Shown one piece after another: positions 27,768 to 36,420 of a stretch of DNA of 64,000 bases. The DNA comes from Olleya sediminilitoris (lineage in GTDB: Bacteria > Bacteroidota > Bacteroidia > Flavobacteriales > Flavobacteriaceae): NCBI RefSeq assembly GCF_016785945.1, contig NZ_JAEMEF010000005.1, forward strand, positions 124,001 through 188,000. Direction: 5' to 3'. Numbering within the stretch: the first letter of the stretch is position 1; each line of letters starts with the position of its first letter. Position numbers and translations under genes: made by a program. The notes below the pieces were generated by a model, which was given only the letters and a program-made list of their open reading frames with translations, searched no databases and was not told the origin of the DNA.

Positions 27768-27804
27768 AAGTTATACGACTACAACCTTAAACCAAACTAC
27801 TAGA

Positions 27805-29199
27805 ATGTCCACTAGGCAAGGCATACATTTTGAAATTTCAGAACGTAAATTACTTTTACGGTTATTTGATTTACTTTTTATAGGTGTGTCTTTGTATGGT
27901 GTTAGTACTTTTTTTGACTTTGATTATTTTAATGTCAATGCACAACATTGGGCTTGGTTTGTTGTTTTAGCAATTTATATTAGTGTTTTTGGGACTGTTT
28001 TAGAATTGTATGATTTACAAAAATCAAGTCGTTTAGACACCGTTTTAGGGACCATTTTATTGACAACTTCGGTAACTGTTTTATTTTATTTACTAACTCC
28101 TTTTTATACGCCTTCATTGCCAGAAAACAGATTACAAATCCTGTATTTTTATCTAGCTATTTTAATTGGCTTATATGTTTGGCGTTGGATGTACATCACT
28201 TTTATTTCGTCTCCGCGATTTTTTAAAAAAGTATTATTGGTAGGTGAAACCTCTAATATCAAGGCCATTATTAATGCTTTTGCAAATGCAGATCCAAATT
28301 ATAAAATCATAGGTTTTATTAACTGTGAAATAGCAAAAAAAGAAACTATTACATTTAATGGGTTAACAGAATATCAACCTTCAGAACTGCAAACAATAAT
28401 TGAAAAAGAAGGGATTTCAGAAGTTGTCATAGCAAGTTATAACTCTGAAAATATTACACCTTCTATTTATACTGATTTAATTTCTTTGCTTGAAAAAGGA
28501 TTTCCAATAAAGGAATACACACAGGTTTATGAAGATATTACTTATCGTGTACCAGTGCAGTTTGTAGGTAAAGATTTTTATAAATATTTTCCTTTTAGTA
28601 GAAACAATAAAAACAAGCTGTACCTTGCTTATAGACGTCTTTTTGATTTAGTAATATCTATTATTGGTTTGGTGTTAGGGACCTGTATATTACCTTTAAT
28701 TTTACTTGGGAATATTTTAGGTAATCGTGGGTGTTTATTCTATAAACAAGAGCGAATAGGTAAAAATGGGATGCCATTTACGATTTTTAAATTTAGAACA
28801 ATGGTTAAAGATGCTGAGGCTGCAGGAGCAGTTTGGGCTACCAAAAATGATAGTCGCATTACTGCTTTTGGTAAATTTTTAAGAGTGACACGTTTGGATG
28901 AATTTCCTCAGTTTATCAATATTCTTAAAGGCGATATGAGTTTAATTGGTCCACGTCCAGAGCGTCCATATTTTGTTAACGAATTGTCTCAAGTGATTCC
29001 GTTTTACGAAACCAGACATATTGTTAAGCCAGGTCTTACTGGTTGGGCTCAAGTTAATGCACGTTATGGGTCTAGTGTGGATGATAGTTTACTTAAACTT
29101 CAGTTTGATTTATATTACATCAAACACCGAAGCTTTTTATTGGACACCAATATTATTATTAAAACCCTAAGTACAATGATCTTTTTTAGAGGTCAATAA
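27805..29199 (+). CDS. Undecaprenyl-phosphate sugar-phosphate transferase (WbaP/WcaJ-like, polyisoprenyl-phosphate transferase)
   Basis: Starts the glycan by moving a hexose-1-phosphate to undecaprenyl phosphate. The N-terminal part has about four membrane helices (15-130), followed by a Rossmann-like cytoplasmic region (VLLVGETSNIKAII, about 150). The C-terminal catalytic domain (about 275-464) has YKQERIGKNGMPFTIFKFRTM, FLRVTRLDEFPQ, LIGPRPERPYF and the KPGLTGWAQVNARYG motif. At 464 residues it is full length. It ends the + strand locus; the next gene is convergent, 7 bp away. Confidence 0.94.
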   Translation: MSTRQGIHFEISERKLLLRLFDLLFIGVSLYGVSTFFDFDYFNVNAQHWAWFVVLAIYISVFGTVLELYDLQKSSRLDTVLGTILLTTSVTVLFYLLTPFYTPSLPENRLQILYFYLAILIGLYVWRWMYITFISSPRFFKKVLLVGETSNIKAIINAFANADPNYKIIGFINCEIAKKETITFNGLTEYQPSELQTIIEKEGISEVVIASYNSENITPSIYTDLISLLEKGFPIKEYTQVYEDITYRVPVQFVGKDFYKYFPFSRNNKNKLYLAYRRLFDLVISIIGLVLGTCILPLILLGNILGNRGCLFYKQERIGKNGMPFTIFKFRTMVKDAEAAGAVWATKNDSRITAFGKFLRVTRLDEFPQFINILKGDMSLIGPRPERPYFVNELSQVIPFYETRHIVKPGLTGWAQVNARYGSSVDDSLLKLQFDLYYIKHRSFLLDTNIIIKTLSTMIFFRGQ

Positions 29200-29206
29200 A
29201 AAAATC

Positions 29207-30385
29207 TTAAACGGATTGGTTTATTTTGTAATACCTTAATAAATATATGTATCTTATTGCTAAAGCTATTATTAAAGGTACCAAAGCAGGCGCAAAGCGT
29301 TGCACACCAATGGTCCAATGCATAACCATTAAACATAGCATTAATATCATGAATTTGATGTAAGCGATGTACCATTTTTTTGGAGTAGCTTTTAATATTT
29401 GCAGTATGCAAAATAAGCTTATTGGAAATGCCCATAAGACGTTATAGTTATAAGCTGTTGCTGTATGGTCTGTTGCAAACCATAATAAAAATAACAGTAC
29501 GCCAACACTACCAGTTATTATAAAAATAGTCATGTCCAAGCCTTTAGTTCTTGTATTGTTTTTATAATCTTTATACGTTATAAATAGTATTACACTAGCT
29601 ACTATTACTAGTATAAACAAAGGACTGATTAAAAAGGCGCTAACTTTATTACCGTTTATACCTTGTTTGGTATAAATAGCGTTGCTATTAGTTACAAGTT
29701 TTTGATTGTTGTTTTTTAATGTCGCATTATTAAAAAAAACATTAACTTTTTCTGGTAAAAATAATTGTTCTCTAGCAGTTGCTTTACGATCAATAATAGA
29801 CCCTAATGCAATGTCAATACCAAAGCTTCCCCAAGTATTCCAATGTAAATTATGATCTATTAATTGTCTAAAAGTCTGTTCTTGATAGTCTTTTGGTACA
29901 TTATAAACTAGTTGACCATCCAAAGTAGTTTCAACTATATCTCTAATTTTTGTAGCACAATTATCATAAAAAAAGTCATAGAGATAAGCCCCTTGATTTT
30001 TTTTGTAATTGGCTTCTAAGGTATTATAAAGGTCTTGTTTTTGTGTTGTAGTTAAGTTTAAAGTTTGCTCTGTTATTGACCTGTCTTCATTTTTGTAAAA
30101 TGAAATTAAGTTTTTGTAGTTATTTTTTCCTTGTAAATAGTTTAATTTTCCTCTGGCAAAATTTAAATAGAAATTAGGTGCATCAAAATCGTATCTACCA
30201 AAATCATAAGCTATATCAAAAAAGCGTGATTTAACACGAATGGCATTATGGCCAAAAGCATCGTTTAGGTTGTTTCCTGGTCCAAAAGTGATTACACTAA
30301 CCGTAGTGTCTTTTGATAATTGAAGATTTTGAGACCAACCTAAAGTCGCCCAACATAAAAAGAGAATTTGTAATACTAATTTCAT
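29207..30385 (-). CDS. DUF4105 envelope protein with C-terminal membrane helices
   Basis: 392 residues. A signal peptide (MKLVLQILFLCWATLGWSQ) is followed by a DUF4105 domain with FGPGNNLNDAFGHNAIRV (His) and YLYDFFYDNCATKIRD (Cys). This His/Cys pair resembles an NlpC/P60-like or Lnb-type thiol active site, but activity is unproven. From about residue 245 there are four to five membrane segments with polar loops. It lies 14 bp downstream of the PorV-like gene in the same direction, so they are likely cotranscribed. Confidence 0.85.
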   Translation of the reverse strand: MKLVLQILFLCWATLGWSQNLQLSKDTTVSVITFGPGNNLNDAFGHNAIRVKSRFFDIAYDFGRYDFDAPNFYLNFARGKLNYLQGKNNYKNLISFYKNEDRSITEQTLNLTTTQKQDLYNTLEANYKKNQGAYLYDFFYDNCATKIRDIVETTLDGQLVYNVPKDYQEQTFRQLIDHNLHWNTWGSFGIDIALGSIIDRKATAREQLFLPEKVNVFFNNATLKNNNQKLVTNSNAIYTKQGINGNKVSAFLISPLFILVIVASVILFITYKDYKNNTRTKGLDMTIFIITGSVGVLLFLLWFATDHTATAYNYNVLWAFPISLFCILQILKATPKKWYIAYIKFMILMLCLMVMHWTIGVQRFAPALVPLIIALAIRYIYLLRYYKINQSV

Positions 30386-30399
30386 GTTACAAAGATAAC

Positions 30400-31470
30400 T
30401 TATCTAAAAACACTAAAGTCTAATTTTAACGAAAACACATTAGAATATAAAGCAACACTTTGGTCACCAATATCTGTAAAAGCATAATCTACATGAATGC
30501 CTTTATATTTAAAACCTACGCCAAAACTTGGTTGAAAGGTTAAATCTTCAGAGTTATCTATTTGTAATTCGTTTTGAAAATTACCAACTCCAGTTCTTAA
30601 ATAAATCATGTCTATGTAACCAAATTGAAATCCTAAAGCAGGATTTATACTTACAAAAGACGTTGAGATCACATCATTATTTTCTTCAAAACGAACGTTT
30701 AAATCCAGTTCGGCATCCAAAGTATAGTCATAATGAAAACGATATGATTTTGCGATACCTATTTGTAGTTTAGGTATTGTAATTTCTGTAGTTTCAGGTA
30801 ATTCTTGATTTTGTCCTTCTACAGCATTTTGTACTTTAGCAAATTCATCTTCGTTTATAGTCCAAGCATTAAAAGTTGTTGTAATATCACGAGCCATAAC
30901 ACCAAATCTCCAATTGTTTTCAGTTTCAAACTGAATAGCAGCATCCAAACCAAAGCCCCAACTTTTAGCAAAATCTCCTATAATACGTCTAATAATTTTG
31001 GCGTTAACACCATAACTCAATCCTTGTATTGGTAAATCTCTGGCGTATGAAAATGTAACACCATAATCAGCAGTAGAGAATAAGCTGATTCTATCATAGT
31101 TTATATTACCTTGTTCGTCAATTAATTGTGTAGTATCTAAAATGTCATCTACAGCAAAACGAATAAGAGATACTCCAAAAGCACTTTGGTCGTCCAGAGG
31201 CATTGCAAATGCAGCGTAATCGTAATTGGCAATATTAGCAAAATAACTAGAGTGCATTAATGCTAGTTGGTTATCTTCAAGATGAATTAAACCAGAAGGA
31301 TTCCAATATCCTGCATTAACATCGTTTGTTCTAGCAACCGTTGCATTACTTAAACCTAAAGCAGCAGCATCTACACCAATATTCATAAATTCGTTGGAGT
31401 ATTTACGTGTCGTTTGAGCTATAGTAAGCGATGCAGTTAATAATAGAAAAGATAGTAAACGTGCTTTCAA
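30400..31470 (-). CDS. PorV/PorQ-family outer-membrane beta-barrel protein
   Basis: 356 residues. Signal peptide (to about 18), then EFMNIGVDAAALGLSNATVARTNDVNAGYWNPSG, the N-terminal signature of the FadL-like PorV/PorQ family associated with type IX secretion; alternating beta strands to the C-terminal FSLKLDFSVFR. The paralogues in this family attach or shuttle type IX cargo, but this copy's particular role is not known. It is divergent from pssA, with 121 bp between the start codons. Confidence 0.85.
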   Translation of the reverse strand: MKARLLSFLLLTASLTIAQTTRKYSNEFMNIGVDAAALGLSNATVARTNDVNAGYWNPSGLIHLEDNQLALMHSSYFANIANYDYAAFAMPLDDQSAFGVSLIRFAVDDILDTTQLIDEQGNINYDRISLFSTADYGVTFSYARDLPIQGLSYGVNAKIIRRIIGDFAKSWGFGLDAAIQFETENNWRFGVMARDITTTFNAWTINEDEFAKVQNAVEGQNQELPETTEITIPKLQIGIAKSYRFHYDYTLDAELDLNVRFEENNDVISTSFVSINPALGFQFGYIDMIYLRTGVGNFQNELQIDNSEDLTFQPSFGVGFKYKGIHVDYAFTDIGDQSVALYSNVFSLKLDFSVFR

Positions 31471-31591
31471 GTTTAATTTTTTTACAAAGATGGTATAATT
31501 TTTCTATATATTAAACTTCAATTTTAATAGTATATTGCTTAGGGTTTGGAATAGACCCAAATACTTTGTTATTTTTACCAAAAACTAATCG

Positions 31592-32341
31592 ATGAACATT
31601 AAAGCATTTATACCAAATTTTATCACGCTTCTTAATTTATTATGCGGAAGTATAGCAGTGATTTTTGCAGTTAATAGCCATTTTATTTTTGCTGCATTTT
31701 TTGTTTTTCTAGGTATATTTTTTGATTTTTTTGATGGGCTTTTAGCTAGAAAATTAAAGGTCCAAAGCGAGCTTGGTTTACAATTAGATAGTTTGGCAGA
31801 TATGGTTACCAGTGGTTTAGTACCAGGTATTGTTTTGTTTAAGCTATTAGAGTTGGCTACAAATAGCAAAGCGGTTACACCTATTAATGAGTGGTCAGAA
31901 ACTATGCAATGGACAGGTTATAAATTAAATTTGTTACCTTTTATAGGGTTGTTTGTTACCTTAGCTTCTGCTTATCGTTTAGCACGTTTTAATATAGACC
32001 AAGAGCAACAAAATTACTTTAAAGGGTTGCCAACACCAGCCAATGCTTTATTAATCTTATCATTGCCTTTAATTTTAGAATTTCAGAATAACGATGTTAT
32101 TAATGCTATTATTTTAAATCCTTGGTTTTTAGTTATACTAACTATTGTTAGTTGTTACATATTAAATGCTTCAATAAAATTATTTGCTTTAAAGTTTAAA
32201 AACTGGAGTTTTAAGCCCAATGCAGTACGATACATCTTTATTATTTTAACACTAGTACTTATTGTGGTGTTGCATTTTGCAGCCATACCTGTAATAATAC
32301 TCTTATATATATTTCTATCATTATTTAACAATATCAATTAA
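31592..32341 (+). CDS. pssA: CDP-diacylglycerol-serine O-phosphatidyltransferase
   Basis: Makes phosphatidylserine, the precursor of phosphatidylethanolamine, in the inner membrane. The CDP-alcohol phosphatidyltransferase motif D-G-x2-A-R-x8-G-x3-D-x3-D is visible as DGLLARKLK...GLQLDSLAD (about residues 45-70). About six to seven membrane helices run through the 249 residues. The start MNIKAFIPNFITLLNLLCGS is typical. The downstream TerC gene is 8 bp away. Confidence 0.94.
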   Translation: MNIKAFIPNFITLLNLLCGSIAVIFAVNSHFIFAAFFVFLGIFFDFFDGLLARKLKVQSELGLQLDSLADMVTSGLVPGIVLFKLLELATNSKAVTPINEWSETMQWTGYKLNLLPFIGLFVTLASAYRLARFNIDQEQQNYFKGLPTPANALLILSLPLILEFQNNDVINAIILNPWFLVILTIVSCYILNASIKLFALKFKNWSFKPNAVRYIFIILTLVLIVVLHFAAIPVIILLYIFLSLFNNIN

Positions 32342-32349
32342 TACATACT

Positions 32350-33180
32350 ATGCTACAAATTATTTTTACATTATTAATGCTTGTTTTATTACAGGCTGTT
32401 TTAGGTTTTGACAACTTATTATACATCTCATTAGAGTCTAAAAAAGCACCTCAAGACGATCAACAACGTGTTAGAAAAGTAGGTATTATAATTGCAATTG
32501 TTTTACGTATTGTTTTGTTATTTGTTTTGGTTAAAATCATTGGTTTTTTTCAAGAACCATTTTCTTTTTTAACAGGACATATAGGTGAGGTTGCCTCATT
32601 TGAGTTTAATGGTCATAGCATCATTGTGTTAGCAGGAGGTGGTTTTATTTTATACACTGCTATTAAAGAAATTTGGCATATGATTGGTGCTCCAGATTTA
32701 GATCATGACATTGAAGGTGAAGGTAAAAGTCGTAAATCTTCAAACGCAGTTATTACAAGTATTGTAATTATGAATTTAGTGTTTTCATTTGATTCTATTT
32801 TAGCAGCCATAGGATTAACTAGCGATATAGAAAATAGTGTTACTGCTTTTATTGTAATGACTATTGCTATTGTAATTAGTGGTTTGTTAATGCTGGTTTT
32901 AGCAGATCGTATTTCGGCATTTTTAGCAAAAAACAGAATGTACGAAGTATTAGGACTATTTATCTTATTTATAGTAGGAATAATGCTTATTACAGAAGGT
33001 GGTCATTTAGCGCATTTAAAACTATTTGGAAACCCAATTGAGTCTATGAGTAAAACAACCTTCTATTTTGTAATTGCTATTTTGGTTATTACAGATATTG
33101 TACAAGGTCGTTATCAAAAGAAAATTATAGCAGAAAATGCAAAGGTAAAAGTTGATGCTACAGACAAAGAGCAAGTTTAA
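32350..33180 (+). CDS. TerC-family integral membrane protein
   Basis: 276 residues with about seven membrane helices and the TerC signature FDNLLYISL near residue 21-29 and the related FSFDSILAAIGL near residue 140, each with an Asp inside a helix. The family is linked to metal (Mn, Ca) export and tellurite resistance; the substrate here is unknown. It follows pssA at 8 bp and ends just before a strong bidirectional terminator. Confidence 0.9.
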   Translation: MLQIIFTLLMLVLLQAVLGFDNLLYISLESKKAPQDDQQRVRKVGIIIAIVLRIVLLFVLVKIIGFFQEPFSFLTGHIGEVASFEFNGHSIIVLAGGGFILYTAIKEIWHMIGAPDLDHDIEGEGKSRKSSNAVITSIVIMNLVFSFDSILAAIGLTSDIENSVTAFIVMTIAIVISGLLMLVLADRISAFLAKNRMYEVLGLFILFIVGIMLITEGGHLAHLKLFGNPIESMSKTTFYFVIAILVITDIVQGRYQKKIIAENAKVKVDATDKEQV

Positions 33181-33200
33181 TACCTTACACTTTTAAAATT

Positions 33201-33236
33201 AAAAAAGCCCAATTGAAATTTCAATTGGGCTTTTTT
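33201..33236. terminator. Bidirectional terminator between TerC gene and lptB
   Basis: A/T-flanked hairpin with GCCCAATTGAAA and TTTCAATTGGGC arms, flanked by A6 and T6. It serves both convergent genes. Confidence 0.9.
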
Positions 33237-33257
33237 AGTTATAATTATATTGAGACT

Positions 33258-33998
33258 TTAATCTCTAATCTTCTTCTTACGTAACTCAAAGTTTTGACCT
33301 AAGTAGACTTTACGTACCATTTCATCATTAGCTAGTTCTTCAGGTTCACCTGCTTTAAGGATGCTTCCTTCAAACATTAAATAGGTTCTATCTGTAATTG
33401 CTAAAGTTTCCTGTACGTTATGGTCTGTAATTAATATTCCAATGTTCTTTTTTGTTAATTGGGCTACAATACGTTGGATGTCCTCAACAGCTACTGGATC
33501 TACTCCAGCAAAAGGTTCGTCTAGTAAAATAAAGCTTGGATCTGTAGCTAATGCACGAGCAATTTCGGTACGACGTCGCTCACCACCAGATAATAAATCT
33601 CCTCTGTTTTTACGGATATGACCTAAACTAAACTCGTCAATTAAAGCTTCCATCCTGTGTAATTGTTCTTTTTTACTTAGTTTGGTTAATTGTAACACGC
33701 TAAGAATATTGTCTTCGATGCTTAATTTTCTAAACACTGAAGCCTCTTGTGCTAAATACCCAATACCATTTTGGGCACGCTTATACATTGGATATTTAGT
33801 AATATTAGTATTGTCTAAAAATATATTACCAGCGTTAGGTTTTACTAATCCTACTGTCATATAAAACGAGGTGGTTTTACCAGCACCATTGGGACCTAAA
33901 AGTCCAACAATTTCGCCTTGACTAACCTCTAAAGAGACATCTTTTACTACTTTACGTCCATTGTAGGACTTCATTAAATGTTCGGCTCTAAGCTTCAT
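33258..33998 (-). CDS. lptB: LPS export ABC transporter ATPase
   Basis: Powers lipopolysaccharide extraction from the inner membrane by LptFG. 246 residues: Walker [10 protein letters not shown] (about 35-43), Q-loop AQEASVF, signature LLSGGERRR (about 139-147), Walker [13 protein letters not shown] and H-loop DHNVQET. The short N-terminal [15 protein letters not shown] fits LptB. It is followed upstream (on the - strand) by an 87-bp gap to the AhpD-like gene and looks like a single-gene unit. Confidence 0.94.
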   Translation of the reverse strand: MKLRAEHLMKSYNGRKVVKDVSLEVSQGEIVGLLGPNGAGKTTSFYMTVGLVKPNAGNIFLDNTNITKYPMYKRAQNGIGYLAQEASVFRKLSIEDNILSVLQLTKLSKKEQLHRMEALIDEFSLGHIRKNRGDLLSGGERRRTEIARALATDPSFILLDEPFAGVDPVAVEDIQRIVAQLTKKNIGILITDHNVQETLAITDRTYLMFEGSILKAGEPEELANDEMVRKVYLGQNFELRKKKIRD

Positions 33999-34085
33999 TT
34001 TGTGTGTTTAATTGCTTTAAAAGTAAGCATTTCAGTATAACTTCTAAAAAAGGCACTTTAATTTATATAAAGTTTAACCTATTAT

Positions 34086-34439
34086 TTATTGTTGGTCTTG
34101 AGCTTCTAAAGCTTCCCAATACTCATACGCACGTCTTAGGTGAGGTATTACAATAGTACCACCAATTAAAGTGGCAATACTTAATGTTTCCATGACTTGC
34201 TCTTTAGTAAGTCCTTCTCTGTAACTAGACTCTAAATGGTATTTAACACAGTCATCACAACGTAAAACTGTACTAGCTACTAAACCTAATAATTCTTTGG
34301 TTTTAACATCCAAAGCACCTTCAGTAAACGCATTAGTATCTAGATTAAAAATACGTTTGATTATTTTGTTATTATCGCCTAGAATCTTCTGATTCATTTT
34401 TTCGCGATAGTCGTTAAACTCTTTAACTTGTTCTGACAT
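34086..34439 (-). CDS. Carboxymuconolactone decarboxylase / AhpD-like protein
   Basis: 117 residues. CDDCVKYHLESSYREGL (about 60-76) is the CxxC(x3)H core of the AhpD-like family, which often has thiol-dependent antioxidant activity. The helical layout and length are normal. Its start overlaps the end of tatC by 17 bp, so they are coupled. Function beyond the family level is unknown. Confidence 0.88.
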   Translation of the reverse strand: MSEQVKEFNDYREKMNQKILGDNNKIIKRIFNLDTNAFTEGALDVKTKELLGLVASTVLRCDDCVKYHLESSYREGLTKEQVMETLSIATLIGGTIVIPHLRRAYEYWEALEAQDQQ

Positions 34440-35256
34440 TTGTTTTGTTTTTATTTTCTTTCTTTATAACAATTCTAGAGATATGTATACTTATCTCATA
34501 TAGTATTAAAACTGGAATGGCTACTATAATTTGACTAGCCACATCAGGAGGTGTAATTACAGCTGACACAATAAGTACTATTACCAAAGCAAATTTGCGG
34601 TATTTACGCAAAAACTCAGGTGTTACTAAGCCAACTTTAGTTAAAAAGTAGATTAGTATAGGTAATTCAAATATGATACCAGAAGCCAATACAGAGGCTC
34701 TGATTAAACCAACATATGAGGCAATATCAATTTCGTTTGATACTTCGCTACTTACAGAGTAAGTTCCTAAAAAGTTTATGGATAAAGGTGTGATGATGAA
34801 ATAACCAAACAGGACACCCATAAAAAATAATAAAGAGGAAATGATTATAAATCCTGTAGAAGTTCTTTTTTCTTTTGAAGTTAAACCAGGACTAATAAAT
34901 CGCCATAACTGATAAATTACATATGGAAATGCTACTATAAAACCAGCGTAAATGGAGGTCCATATATGTATGGAGAATTGTCCAGCCATTTCACGGTTTT
35001 GGATAATAAACGGAAACTCGTCTGCGCAAAAACTAATGTCTTCAATACCAAAAAATTGAGACATTTGACACAACCATTGATAGGTTGGAAAACTCATTTT
35101 TTGTGGTGCAAATAATACGTTGTCAAACATGATGCTTGGAAAACAAAACGCTACCAAACCACAAATAACAACAGCAACAACAATCCTAATTAAATGCCAT
35201 CTTAAATCTTCAAGATGATCCAGAAAGGACATCTCGTTTACATCTTTTTTTGCCAT
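34423..35256 (-). CDS. tatC: Twin-arginine translocase subunit TatC
   Basis: Receptor for twin-arginine signal peptides in the inner membrane. The N-terminus MSFLDHLEDLRWHLIR (about 9-24) is diagnostic, and WRFISPGLTSKEKR lies between helices. About six membrane helices in 277 residues. There is a longer first periplasmic loop than in E. coli (about residues 45-95, Cys-containing). Its start overlaps the kdsD stop by one base. Confidence 0.95.
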   Translation of the reverse strand: MAKKDVNEMSFLDHLEDLRWHLIRIVVAVVICGLVAFCFPSIMFDNVLFAPQKMSFPTYQWLCQMSQFFGIEDISFCADEFPFIIQNREMAGQFSIHIWTSIYAGFIVAFPYVIYQLWRFISPGLTSKEKRTSTGFIIISSLLFFMGVLFGYFIITPLSINFLGTYSVSSEVSNEIDIASYVGLIRASVLASGIIFELPILIYFLTKVGLVTPEFLRKYRKFALVIVLIVSAVITPPDVASQIIVAIPVLILYEISIHISRIVIKKENKNKTNVRTS

Positions 35257-36221
35257 TATAATATACCTTCTCTAATTAAATCATGGATATGAACAACACC
35301 TGCATATTTACCATTGTTTTCTACTAAAATCTGAGAAATACCATAGGTTTCTAAAAGTTCCATAGCATCAATAGCCATAGCGTCTTCTTCAATACGTTTA
35401 GGATTAGCACTCATGATATCTTTAGCAGTTAAATTGTTAAAGTTGTCTACCTTACTAAGCATACGTCTTAAATCTCCATCTGTAATGATACCTACAATTT
35501 TATTGTTTTCTGTAACAGCAGTAACGCCTAACATTTTTTCAGAAATTTCAATAATAATTTCTTTAATGTTAGTGTCTAATGTTACTTCTGGTTTTTGATT
35601 AACAGATGCAATATCATGCACACGTAAATATAATTTTTTACCCAAAGCACCACCAGGATGGTATTTAGCAAAGTCTTTGCTAGAAAAACCACGTAATTCT
35701 AATAGGCTTACCGCTAAAGCATCACCTAAAACTAATTGGGCAGTTGTACTTGTTGTAGGCGCTAAATTGTTTGGACAAGCTTCTTTTTGTACAAAAGCAT
35801 TTAAAATATAGTCAGCTTGTTGGCCTAAAAACGATTCTTTATTACCAGTAATGGCAATCATCTTATTTTTAGCGTTTTTTATTAGAGGCACTAAAACTTT
35901 AATTTCAGGAGTGTTTCCGCTTTTAGAAATACAAATTACAACATCGTCTTCTAGTATAAGACCTAAGTCTCCATGTATGGCATCTGCAGCATGCATAAAC
36001 ACCGCTGGAGTCCCAGTTGAGTTTAATGTTGCTACAATTTTTGTAGCTATAATGGCACTTTTACCAATACCAGTAATAATTACACGACCTTTACTGTTGT
36101 ATATTAATTGGACTGCTTCAGCAAAGTCATTATCTACTAAATTGGATAAATTTAATATGGACTGACCTTCTAATTTAATAGTTTCTTTGGCACTTTCAAT
36201 AATAGAAGCTTTTGTTTTCAA
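35256..36221 (-). CDS. kdsD: Arabinose-5-phosphate isomerase (KdsD/KpsF/GutQ family)
   Basis: Converts ribulose 5-phosphate to arabinose 5-phosphate for Kdo synthesis. N-terminal SIS domain with IITGIGKSAIIATKI (about 49-63), STGTPAVFMHAADAIHGDLGLI and ISKSGNTPEI; two CBS repeats follow from about residue 205. The 321-residue length is normal. It heads the kdsD-tatC-AhpD-like operon; a 199-bp space separates it from divergent recQ. Confidence 0.93.
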   Translation of the reverse strand: MKTKASIIESAKETIKLEGQSILNLSNLVDNDFAEAVQLIYNSKGRVIITGIGKSAIIATKIVATLNSTGTPAVFMHAADAIHGDLGLILEDDVVICISKSGNTPEIKVLVPLIKNAKNKMIAITGNKESFLGQQADYILNAFVQKEACPNNLAPTTSTTAQLVLGDALAVSLLELRGFSSKDFAKYHPGGALGKKLYLRVHDIASVNQKPEVTLDTNIKEIIIEISEKMLGVTAVTENNKIVGIITDGDLRRMLSKVDNFNNLTAKDIMSANPKRIEEDAMAIDAMELLETYGISQILVENNGKYAGVVHIHDLIREGIL

Positions 36222-36420
36222 TGTATTTATTTTTTTGGTTTATAAAGATTTTACTATCTTTAGTCTTATTCATTAAAACTTTAATTGTTTTAGCGAATTA
36301 TATTGACAGCAAATTTAACGAAAAATTGAAAGAGGAATTCAATTCTTTACAACTATTTATTTGTGAGTCAATAGTGAGTAAGTGTAAAAAAAAATTAATT
36401 TAATACGTAAGTTTAACATA

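Noticed and set aside
36212-36403. 63-codon + strand frame between kdsD and recQ
   Set aside because: It overlaps the kdsD start, has low-complexity AT-driven residues, and contains the divergent promoter region.
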